Assembly (NCBI GenBank): GCA_003252395.1
Contig: QKEL01000008.1
Location: 310,001-374,000, forward strand
Direction of reading: 5' to 3'
Length of the DNA: 64,000 nucleotides
DNA from: Spirochaetales bacterium
GTDB lineage: Bacteria; Spirochaetota; Spirochaetia; Treponematales; Treponemataceae
Shown piece by piece: positions 27,167 to 34,351 of this stretch. The notes beneath the pieces are model-generated. The model was given only the letters and a program-made list of their open reading frames with translations, ran no database searches and was not told where the DNA came from. The first letter of the stretch is position 1. Each line of letters begins with the position of its first letter. A program made the translations under genes and the position numbers.

Positions 27167-27207
27167 GCTAACCGACGGCGCGAAACCCGGTACCCGCCGG
27201 GGCCCCA

Positions 27208-28569
27208 TTAGCCACTGCGCGCGGGGCCGAGGTTTTTCAGTTTGTAATTGAGCACGCGGCCGGTTATGCCCAGCAATTCGGCAGCCTTCCTTTGGTTGCC
27301 GTCGCAACGCTCCATGGCCTGTTCTATCAACTGCCGTTCGGCTTCCTCCAGGGAAATTCCCCCGTCAGGCAGGCGCACGTTATGGCGCCGGGCGGGCGCC
27401 GACGCGGCGATGAAAAAGAGGTCTAGATCCTCTGCGCAAATCGTTTCGCCATTGGCCATCAAAACCGCCCTGTCGAGGGTATTCTCCATCTCCCTGATAT
27501 TTCCGGGCCATTTATACGCGGTCAGGATATCGAGGGCCTGGGGGGTAAACCCGGACACTTGCTTTTTCATCTTCCCGCAGGAACGCTTCAGGAAATAGGC
27601 GAGAAGCAGGGAGATATCCCCGCCGCGGTCCCGGAGCGGGGGAAGCCGAATCGTGACCACGTTAAGCCGATAAAAAAGGTCTTCCCGAAACTGGCCGTCC
27701 TGCATCATCTTAATTAGGTCCTTATTCGTCGCCGCCACGATCCGAACGTCGGTCTTCAGCGAAATATTGGAGCCTAACCGCTCGAATTCCCTTTGCTGGA
27801 TAACGCGAAGGAGTTTTGCCTGGGTCACCAGGCTCATGTCGGCCACTTCGTCGAGGAAAATGGTCCCCCCGTCGGCGTGCTCGAAGCGCCCCACGCGGGC
27901 GCGCTCAGCGCCGGTGAAGGCTCCCTTTTCGTACCCGAACAGCTCGCTCTCGAGCAGTTGTTCCGGCAGCGCCGCGCAGTTAACGCTCACGAAGGGCCCG
28001 TCCGAGCGCAGGCTATCCCGGTGCAGGGTTCTGGCCACCAATTCCTTGCCGGTCCCGGTCTCGCCGAGGATTATCACGTTTACGTCGATCTTCGCGACCT
28101 TCCCGATTATCCTGAACACCCGGTCGATCGCGGGGCTTTGCCCGATAAAGTCCGAGTATAAATTCCCGTATTCCACCGACTCATCTAGGGAAGGAGCGGC
28201 GTCCGCGCGGTTCTCCAGGGCATGCTTCACCTGAAAGTGGAGTTCGGCGTCGTAGAAGGGCTTTTGCAGGGCCCGAAAGACCACTTTCATCGTATCGCCC
28301 AATTCCTTCAGGATATTTCGGCCCGTGGGATACAATAGAATAATCGACGCGGCGGGTTGTTCGGCGTTGATCGTTTCAATAAGGGGGGCGAGACGGTCCG
28401 AGGAAACGTCGGAATCAAGGATAATAACGTCAAAACGGTCATTTTTCGCGTAATCGAGCGCGCCGGCGCCGGTCATCGTCCGACTGGTCATATGATCAAG
28501 GCCGGTAAAGAAATCCGCTAAATTTTCGCACGTCTCAACGTTGGGCACGACGATCAATATTCTCCCCAC
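27208..28569 (-). CDS. sigma54-dependent transcriptional activator (NtrC family)
   Basis: 453 residues. Receiver-like domain (1-120) with Asp 52 (ILDSD) and Lys 103 (QKPF), but the acidic pair near residue 8 is replaced by VPN, so phosphorylation is doubtful. AAA+ domain with Walker A GETGTGKE (169-176), the sigma54 contact loop GAFTGA (216-221) and Walker B TIFLDE. C-terminal Fis-type helix-turn-helix (DGNQRKAAELLGITGRVL). The start is GTG at 28569, 8 nt after AAGGAGG. The only sigma54 promoter I find in the window is 13 kb away, before a beta-helix lipoprotein gene, and has tandem upstream dyads; this protein is the natural candidate to bind them (inference). Confidence 0.94.
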   Translation of the reverse strand: MGRILIVVPNVETCENLADFFTGLDHMTSRTMTGAGALDYAKNDRFDVIILDSDVSSDRLAPLIETINAEQPAASIILLYPTGRNILKELGDTMKVVFRALQKPFYDAELHFQVKHALENRADAAPSLDESVEYGNLYSDFIGQSPAIDRVFRIIGKVAKIDVNVIILGETGTGKELVARTLHRDSLRSDGPFVSVNCAALPEQLLESELFGYEKGAFTGAERARVGRFEHADGGTIFLDEVADMSLVTQAKLLRVIQQREFERLGSNISLKTDVRIVAATNKDLIKMMQDGQFREDLFYRLNVVTIRLPPLRDRGGDISLLLAYFLKRSCGKMKKQVSGFTPQALDILTAYKWPGNIREMENTLDRAVLMANGETICAEDLDLFFIAASAPARRHNVRLPDGGISLEEAERQLIEQAMERCDGNQRKAAELLGITGRVLNYKLKNLGPARSG

Positions 28570-28624
28570 CTTGATGCCTCCTTTGCGTCTCTCCCCTTTT
28601 CCGCAGGCGCGCGAGCGCGCTCAC

Positions 28625-28653
28625 TTGCCAAAAGAAGTTCTCTTTTCTACAAT
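28625..28653 (+). promoter_or_regulatory. promoter of the cNMP/HD-GYP gene
   Basis: -35 TTGCCA (28625-28630), 17-nt spacer, -10 TACAAT (28648-28653). The first ATG after it, at 28660, is only 6 nt away and opens a 13-codon frame. Confidence 0.75.
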
Positions 28654-28659
28654 GATATT

Positions 28660-28701
28660 ATGCAGTATTGCTGCAGGAGTAAATTATCAATAAAAGTATG
28701 A
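28660..28701 (+). CDS. 13-codon leaderless upstream ORF
   Basis: ATG 6 nt after the -10, followed by 12 more codons (MQYCCRSKLSIKV) and TGA. The stop overlaps the ATG of the next gene as ATGA. The SD-like GCAGGAG lies inside this frame, 18 nt before the downstream ATG, too far for normal initiation there. Translation of this mini-ORF could therefore deliver ribosomes to the downstream gene. It is too short for a coding test. Confidence 0.45.
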   Translation: MQYCCRSKLSIKV

Positions 28702-29735
28702 AAGTTGACAAGTTACGCAGAATCCCCCTATTCGCGAACATGTCGGAATCGGACTTAAAAAAGATTTCCGAAATCGTTCATGAACGGGATTTTGCCGCCT
28801 CGGAGATAATCATAGAGGAACGGACCGAACCCACCAGTTTTTTCGTCATCGACAGGGGGAAGGTCGAGATAGCAAAGGGCTTCGAGGGGAACGACAAAGT
28901 CGTGCTCTCGATCCAAAGCAATGGGGCCTTTTTTGGGGAAATGGCGATCCTGGACGGCGGAAAGCGCTCGGCGACGGTAATGGCCCTGGAGAAGACTTCC
29001 GTGCTGGAAATTAAGGCCGGGGACTTCGAAAAGCTCCTGTATATGGCGCCGGTGCTTGCCTATCGAATCATGAGGGAATTGAGTATCCGCCTCCGGGAAA
29101 GCAACGCCCTTACCATCTCGTCCATTACGCAGAAGACGAGGCAATTATACCGCTCTTACATAGAAACGATTACCATGGTCGTTCAGGCGATCGAGGAACG
29201 CAACGCCCGCACCAAGGGCCATAATAAGCGGGTAACGCTCCTTTCCATGGGAATCGGCCGCGAAATCGGGCTCAGGGAGGAAGACATGCGGTCCCTCGAG
29301 CTCAGCGCGCTCCTCCACGATTTGGGTCTCCTGAGAATACCGGAGCGAATTTTCCACAAAAAAACCCTTACGGCCAAGGAAAAGGAACTCATCCATAAGC
29401 ATCCCTTGGAAAGCGTGAACATGATCTCCAGCGTGCCGATGCTGCAAAACGCCCTCTTGCCGATCAAATACCATCACGAGCGCTTTGACGGTTCAGGCTA
29501 TCCCGACGGCCTAAAAGGCGACCAAATTCCCCTTTTGAGCCGCATTTTGGCCGTAGCCGACGCGTATGAGGCAATGACGCGGGAAAGCCCGGTTCATTCG
29601 CAAACGAACGAAGAAGAAGCCCTCCAAGAAATTAAGCGTTGCGCGGGATCGCAATTTGACCCGAAGGTAGTGGAAGTTTTCGCAAAGGTGCTAAGCTATA
29701 GCGATGGGCCTGCGGTAGAAATAACGCCGGTATAA
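28698..29735 (+). CDS. cyclic-nucleotide-binding domain / HD-GYP protein
   Basis: 345 residues. Residues 1-125 form a Crp-type cyclic-nucleotide-binding domain with FGEMAILDGGKRSAT (79-93). The rest is an HD-GYP domain with HD at 207-208 and HHERFDGSGYPDG at 259-271, but the usual HDxGK reads HDLGL: the conserved Lys is Leu 211, so hydrolysis of c-di-GMP may be weak or altered. No DNA-binding domain. It could link cAMP or cGMP sensing to c-di-GMP turnover. Placed between the sigma54 activator and the first EPS genes, it is a likely regulator of polysaccharide production (inference). Confidence 0.92.
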   Translation: MKVDKLRRIPLFANMSESDLKKISEIVHERDFAASEIIIEERTEPTSFFVIDRGKVEIAKGFEGNDKVVLSIQSNGAFFGEMAILDGGKRSATVMALEKTSVLEIKAGDFEKLLYMAPVLAYRIMRELSIRLRESNALTISSITQKTRQLYRSYIETITMVVQAIEERNARTKGHNKRVTLLSMGIGREIGLREEDMRSLELSALLHDLGLLRIPERIFHKKTLTAKEKELIHKHPLESVNMISSVPMLQNALLPIKYHHERFDGSGYPDGLKGDQIPLLSRILAVADAYEAMTRESPVHSQTNEEEALQEIKRCAGSQFDPKVVEVFAKVLSYSDGPAVEITPV

Positions 29736-29736
29736 T
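29731..29736 (+). promoter_or_regulatory. -10 element before AMP-ligase gene
   Basis: Perfect TATAAT overlapping the stop codon of the upstream gene, about 40 nt before the ATG at 29776. No good -35 at 17 nt, so it may need an activator or be fortuitous. Confidence 0.4.
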
Positions 29737-29775
29737 CAGGATCCGCTATTTTTTTGCCCGGAAAAGAGGAACTTC

Positions 29776-31266
29776 ATGAACACGAGCGATTACCTTTTGG
29801 CAAATTCCGACGACGCGTCGATCGCCATTATCGAAACCACTCACGCATACACCTACGGGGAGCTGAAAGCGGCCGCCGCGCGCGTCGCGGGGGAACTCGC
29901 CGGAAGGGATTTGGAGCGAGGCGATCGGATCGGCATCGTGGGGGGGAATTCCCTCTTTTGGGTGGCCTCATATCTCGCCATCATGAAAATGGGCTTCGTC
30001 GCGGTTCCCTTCGCCCTTACGCTCACGGGCGATAACGCCTCCCGCAACGCAAAATGGGCCGATTGCCGGGCCATTCTCATGGACAGGCGGCAGAAGCGCC
30101 AATTTATGTCCGCGTTCGATGGGGCAATTCCCCTCATTTATGACGACGTGCTCTCCGTTCCCGGGGAATCGCATTGGCCCGCGCCCGATCCCCTGTTTTC
30201 CGCCGAAACGGACGCGGCCCTCATGTTCACGTCGGGGACGACTGCCATGCCGAAGGCCGTACGGATAACCCATTCGAATATTCAGGCGAATACCGATTCC
30301 ATCGTGGAATACCTATCGCTTACCGGAACGGATCGCATGCTCGTTATCCTGCCGTTTTTCTACTGTTTCGGTACCTCGTTGCTCCATACCCATCTCCGCG
30401 TGGGCGGCAGCCTGGCGCTGTGCAACAGCTTCACCTTTCCGGAAACGGCCCTGAATATGATGGAAACCCATGAATGCACGGGCTTCGCCGGCGTTCCGTC
30501 CTCCTATCAGCTGCTCCTCCGCATTAGCAGCTTTAAGGAACGTAAGCTTCCCCGCCTCCGCCTTATGCAGCAGGCGGGCGGTAAGCTCCACTCCGTTTTA
30601 ATCGAGGAATTGCTCGAATCAAAGCCCAACGTCGAGGTTTTCGTCATGTACGGGCAAACGGAGGCGACGGCCCGGCTCTCGTATCTTCCCCCCGCCCAAA
30701 TACGCAATAAACTCGGTTCTATCGGCAAGGGGATTCCCGGGGTCACGCTTCGCGTCTTGGACGAATCCGGCGCACCGGTCAAAACAGGCGACGTCGGCGA
30801 GATATTCGCAAGGGGAAAAAACATTTCCCCGGGATACCTGAACGACCCAGAGTCGACCGCCTCGAAATTCGTGGCGGGCGAGCTTCGAACGGGCGATCTC
30901 GCGACGGTCGACGACGAGGGGTATATATTCGTCGTTGACCGAAAGGACGATTTCATCAAATCTTGGGGATACAGGGTCAGTAGCCAGGAAGTGGAATCGT
31001 GCGTCCTGGGCATACGGGATATCGTGTCCGCCGCGGCGGTCGGGGTACCGGACCTCGCGGCAGGCGAATCCATTCACGTATTCGTAACGGTTCGGCCCGA
31101 CGCGGTCGTCCTTCCGGAAGCGGTTATCGAGCATTGCCATGCCAATCTCGGTAAACACATGGTTCCCGAGGCCGTTCACGTCATAAAGGCCCTGCCTTTA
31201 AACGCAAACGGAAAAGTGGTAAAAAACGAGCTTCGGAAAATGGCCGCGGCCGAAACCGCGACCTAG
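29776..31266 (+). CDS. AMP-forming acyl-CoA/ACP ligase
   Basis: 496 residues, class I ANL superfamily. Adenylation motif FTSGTTAMPKAVRITH, YGQTEATAR, the ribose-binding GELRTGDLA and the hinge/C-terminal KDDFIKSWGYRVSSQEVE and NANGKVVKNEL (catalytic Lys) are intact. It activates a carboxylic acid and passes it to CoA or an ACP carrier. With AcpS, two ACPs and an AsnB in the following genes, loading of an acyl or amino acid for polysaccharide decoration is likely (inference). SD AGAGGAA precedes the ATG. Confidence 0.92.
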   Translation: MNTSDYLLANSDDASIAIIETTHAYTYGELKAAAARVAGELAGRDLERGDRIGIVGGNSLFWVASYLAIMKMGFVAVPFALTLTGDNASRNAKWADCRAILMDRRQKRQFMSAFDGAIPLIYDDVLSVPGESHWPAPDPLFSAETDAALMFTSGTTAMPKAVRITHSNIQANTDSIVEYLSLTGTDRMLVILPFFYCFGTSLLHTHLRVGGSLALCNSFTFPETALNMMETHECTGFAGVPSSYQLLLRISSFKERKLPRLRLMQQAGGKLHSVLIEELLESKPNVEVFVMYGQTEATARLSYLPPAQIRNKLGSIGKGIPGVTLRVLDESGAPVKTGDVGEIFARGKNISPGYLNDPESTASKFVAGELRTGDLATVDDEGYIFVVDRKDDFIKSWGYRVSSQEVESCVLGIRDIVSAAAVGVPDLAAGESIHVFVTVRPDAVVLPEAVIEHCHANLGKHMVPEAVHVIKALPLNANGKVVKNELRKMAAAETAT

Positions 31267-31289
31267 CCTCTCGGACGCGGGCCCCGGAA

Positions 31290-32849
31290 TCAGGGGCCGT
31301 AGACCAGCGTCAGGGTAATGATCGAGGTCGTCAGGGCCAATATCGAAGTCAATACGGGAACCCGCCGCTCAAGCTGATAGTACAGGTTGTTTTCCTTTAC
31401 GTGTATCTGGTCTCCCGGCTGTATGGGTTCCGCCTTTTTCCTTTTTTTCCCGTCTTTGTTGTAGACCGTATAGGACCCCCACGAATTCCGCCAAGGATCG
31501 ATCCCGCCTGCCTGAATCATATAATAGGCGGCGGGGGAGTTGGGCCGGAACAATACGGCTCCCGGCGCGTAAACCGCTCCCGAAACCATTACCGTTACGC
31601 ATACGGTGGGAATCACGATCCGCGCGCCCGGGGTCAACGGGAGGTCGGTTGACATATTCGTCCCGGAAAGCAGGGCGGGTATATCCACCCTAGACCCGCT
31701 TAAGGATTCGGAAGAAGAGAAGAAAGACGCGTAACTGAGGTCAGCCATGGGCTGAAAGTACGCGCGAACGTCCTGCAACGCGTCCGAGAGCATCTGACCC
31801 TCTCGAATCGTGTAAGAGAACCGGTTATTCATGCTTTCAGGGGTTTGCGACGCGGCAGGGGCGGCCGACTGAGCCGAGGACGCGAGGGGCTCATTGTCCG
31901 CGCCATTTCCGCCCTGCGCGATAAATGAAGGGTCAAGAACGGCGCCCTCAAACCAGATTATCGGCAGCAGGTCCGATGAGGCGCGGACCAGAATCGTATC
32001 GCCGTCGCCCAAGAGCAAGCCAGACGTATAGCCCTCGGGAAGAGAGACGTATTCTGTTTTACCGCCTATGGAGGCAGAACGGTCGATTCGAATGCGTTTC
32101 ACGTCTGCCTGATTCGTAAGTCCGCCGCCGAAAACCTCGAGCAAGTCCCTCAACCCCTCCGCATCGAGAAGCTCATACGTACCGGGGCGCCGCACTTCCC
32201 CTTCCAACCGAACCGATTTTACCGGCTCGTGGAGCGTTATCGTGTCCCCGGGCTTTACCAGGGGGTCCAGAACCTTCCCCGTGACCATGTCGGGGGAAAG
32301 CAAGTCATATCGCCTGAGAACGCCGTCCTTGGACGTCATTTCCACGTTTCTCATGGAAGTAGAATCGGATTTATAGGCTTTGACGATTTCGCTGAGTCGG
32401 GAAAGGCCCCACGCCGCCGCGTATTGCGTCATGGAGGAACCGTCCCGAACGACTATGCGAAACACGCCCGGGGAAACGATCGTCAGCTCGGGAAGGCTAT
32501 GCGAATAATTCTTTGAAATAAGGTCTTCAACCTTGCGCTTCAGCTCCACGAAGGTGAGGCCGTTCGCGTCGAGTTTCCCGAATACGCCGAGGCTTACCAT
32601 GCCGGTACCGTCGATCTGAACGTCCATAGTGATCAGGTTGCCGTTAGTGGACCTGTATCCGAGCCGGTACACGTCGCCCAGGGTAACCGGGTAATCATGG
32701 CTTGAGATGGCGAGCTGAAGATTCGCGATGCCGCCTCCGGCCGCGGAGGGCATTTGACCCGCGGCCGCCGCGTTCTGGGCGGTAGCGGAGGCAACCGTGA
32801 TCGAAATAAGCAATAAAACAAGGCCGTATCTTTTTAGCACTTTATCCAT
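31290..32849 (-). CDS. polysaccharide export outer-membrane protein (SLBB, Wza-like)
   Basis: 519 residues. Signal peptide (LVLLLISITVASATAQN), then a Poly_export domain (about 45-165; YPVTLGDVYRLGY, MVSLGVFGKLDANGLTFVEL) and SLBB-like beta-grasp repeats (VRLEGEVRRPGTYELL about 210; VTVMVSGAVYAPGAVLF about 425). The C-terminus has a hydrophobic segment ending the protein (TSILALTTSIITLTLVYGP). It should form the outer-membrane exit channel for the EPS made by the neighbouring cluster, working with the Wzz protein. Length is greater than classical Wza, and a Ser/Ala/Gln linker near 325-345 splits the domains. Divergent from acpS with a shared -35. Confidence 0.9.
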   Translation of the reverse strand: MDKVLKRYGLVLLLISITVASATAQNAAAAGQMPSAAGGGIANLQLAISSHDYPVTLGDVYRLGYRSTNGNLITMDVQIDGTGMVSLGVFGKLDANGLTFVELKRKVEDLISKNYSHSLPELTIVSPGVFRIVVRDGSSMTQYAAAWGLSRLSEIVKAYKSDSTSMRNVEMTSKDGVLRRYDLLSPDMVTGKVLDPLVKPGDTITLHEPVKSVRLEGEVRRPGTYELLDAEGLRDLLEVFGGGLTNQADVKRIRIDRSASIGGKTEYVSLPEGYTSGLLLGDGDTILVRASSDLLPIIWFEGAVLDPSFIAQGGNGADNEPLASSAQSAAPAASQTPESMNNRFSYTIREGQMLSDALQDVRAYFQPMADLSYASFFSSSESLSGSRVDIPALLSGTNMSTDLPLTPGARIVIPTVCVTVMVSGAVYAPGAVLFRPNSPAAYYMIQAGGIDPWRNSWGSYTVYNKDGKKRKKAEPIQPGDQIHVKENNLYYQLERRVPVLTSILALTTSIITLTLVYGP

Positions 32850-32893
32850 CCTCGCGGTAACGCCTCCCCGAGAAAGGGGAGCCCGTCAGGCTA

Positions 32894-32922
32894 AGTATAC
32901 CGCACGCATATGGCACTAGCAA
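32894..32922 (-). promoter_or_regulatory. promoter of the SLBB export gene
   Basis: Minus strand: -35 TTGCTA (32917-32922), 17-nt spacer, -10 TATACT (32894-32899). The leader of about 38 nt contains the hairpin CTCCCC-tttctc-GGGGAG, which would cover the SD GGGGAGG. The -35 is the same six base pairs as the -35 of acpS on the other strand. Confidence 0.7.
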
Positions 32923-32945
32923 GCATGCGAGCAATTTGGTATCTT
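32917..32945 (+). promoter_or_regulatory. leaderless promoter of acpS
   Basis: -35 TAGCAA (32917-32922), 17-nt spacer, -10 TATCTT (32940-32945), 6 nt to the ATG at 32952. No SD. Shares its -35 hexamer with the divergent export-gene promoter. Confidence 0.6.
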
Positions 32946-32951
32946 GCCGCC

Positions 32952-33350
32952 ATGATCCTTGGAGTCGGCACAGATATTCTGGAAACGGGCAGAATTCGCG
33001 CGCTTATCGAAAAAGGCGGCGCGTCGTTTCTTAACCATTGGTTCACGGAAGAAGAAATCCGGTACTGCAACGCGAAGGTAAAGCCCTTCGTGCATTTCGC
33101 CGCCCGCCTCTCCGCTAAGGAAGCGGTCGCGAAATCCATCCGCATTGAGGCGAGCATGCCGGTTTCATGGAAGGATATCTCCATCGAAAAGGACGAAAAC
33201 GGCGCCCCGCGAGCCGTCTTGAGCGGCGGTCCCGCGAGGCGCGCGGGCGATTTGGGCGTGACCGCGATACACGTCTCCATCTCTCACGGCGACGCGTACG
33301 TCACCGCCACGGCCGTGGCGGAAAAAACCGAAGGCGACCCGGTTCAGTGA
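32952..33350 (+). CDS. acpS: holo-ACP synthase
   Basis: 132 residues, normal AcpS length. Transfers 4'-phosphopantetheine from CoA to the conserved Ser of ACPs. Visible: ILGVGTDILETGRIRAL at the N-terminus (metal-binding Asp), FAARLSAKEAVAKS (catalytic Glu/Lys) and VSISHGDAYVTATAV at the end. The start at 32952 is fixed by the -10 6 nt upstream; the longer frame from 32910 runs into the promoter. Being placed among ACP-dependent EPS genes it probably also activates the ACPs encoded at 37624 and 53722. Its 3' end overlaps the converging nadE by 7 nt. Confidence 0.94.
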   Translation: MILGVGTDILETGRIRALIEKGGASFLNHWFTEEEIRYCNAKVKPFVHFAARLSAKEAVAKSIRIEASMPVSWKDISIEKDENGAPRAVLSGGPARRAGDLGVTAIHVSISHGDAYVTATAVAEKTEGDPVQ

Positions 33351-34336
33351 TGAATCTCGGCGACGTCCGCGAAGAGCACCGGATACCGGTGTAAGTATTC
33401 GGTCGTTTTCCTTTTCTGGTCGATATCGCGATACACCCGCACCACCTGTTCTTCCTTCAGATGCGCGGCCGCGGCCACCTGGTCCAGCGGAACGCCGTTA
33501 TTCTTGCCGTAGAGGCACAAATCCATCCGGTCGTAGGGCAATGAAAAATAGAATTCCTCTTGGGACTGCGGCAGCGAGTAGGTATCGGTCGTGGGCGGTC
33601 GCTTTCGAATTTCCGCCGGAACCCCGAGATACTCCGCCAATTGGTATACCTGCGATTTATACAGATGCGCGATTGGCTTGAAATCGGCCGAGCCGTCGCC
33701 CAGTTTCACGAAAAAGCCCTGATCGTATTCGAGGCGGTTTGGGGTTCCCGTCACGGCGTAATTCAATCGGTCGGCGTGATGGTATTCCATCATTTTCCGG
33801 ACGCGCTGCTTGAAATTCGTCGCGGCCACGATGCCCAGATACGCTTCGGTAGAGCATCGTACCTTTATTTCCCTCCCCGCCGGCGTCTGTATGACCAGGG
33901 AGTAGATGCGGAAGGAGTCGGAATCCACCACGCTGGGCAACACGATCTTTGCCTTGTAGCCGGGGCCGAATTCCGGGTAATCGAGGCGAATTGCCTCGTC
34001 TCTGCGGCGGTAGCAACCGGCGGCGTCGAGCATCGGCGAAATTTCCTCCACCACGGAAGCGATGCCGAGCGAGTCGGTGAGCGACTTGCTGAGCTGTATC
34101 GTCTCGGACGACGATTCGCGTTCGGGCATGTGAAGGGCGAATACGCGCTCTTTCCCGAGCGCGGCGACGCACAGGGCGGCGGTTACGCTCGAGTCGATGC
34201 CCCCCGACACGGCGACGACGGCGCCCTTCCGCTTATTGTGCAATAAGTAATTCCTGATACCCTCGCCGATTCGCGCGACTTCTTTCTCCGCGTCGATTCT
34301 CAGCGAATCGGGGCCGAACTTTCCGGTAAAACCCAT
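33344..34336 (-). CDS. nadE: NAD synthase-like PP-loop ATPase
   Basis: 330 residues. The N-type ATP pyrophosphatase motif AVSGGIDSS (42-50) and later conserved segments (NYAVTGTPNRLEYDQGFFVK, GDGSADFKPIAHLYKSQVY) match ammonia-dependent NadE. Housekeeping NadE makes NAD from deamido-NAD; genes of this type also occur beside AsnB in polysaccharide clusters, where they may amidate or adenylate another substrate. It is the last gene of the leftward EPS operon, 15 nt after asnB. Either role is possible; the location favours a pathway role. Confidence 0.88.
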   Translation of the reverse strand: MGFTGKFGPDSLRIDAEKEVARIGEGIRNYLLHNKRKGAVVAVSGGIDSSVTAALCVAALGKERVFALHMPERESSSETIQLSKSLTDSLGIASVVEEISPMLDAAGCYRRRDEAIRLDYPEFGPGYKAKIVLPSVVDSDSFRIYSLVIQTPAGREIKVRCSTEAYLGIVAATNFKQRVRKMMEYHHADRLNYAVTGTPNRLEYDQGFFVKLGDGSADFKPIAHLYKSQVYQLAEYLGVPAEIRKRPPTTDTYSLPQSQEEFYFSLPYDRMDLCLYGKNNGVPLDQVAAAAHLKEEQVVRVYRDIDQKRKTTEYLHRYPVLFADVAEIHH

Positions 34337-34351
34337 AACGTACTCCTTTCC

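Noticed and set aside
31280-31298. GGCCCC/GGGGCC stem-loop between converging AMP ligase and SLBB genes
   Set aside because: No T-run on either strand, so not called a terminator.
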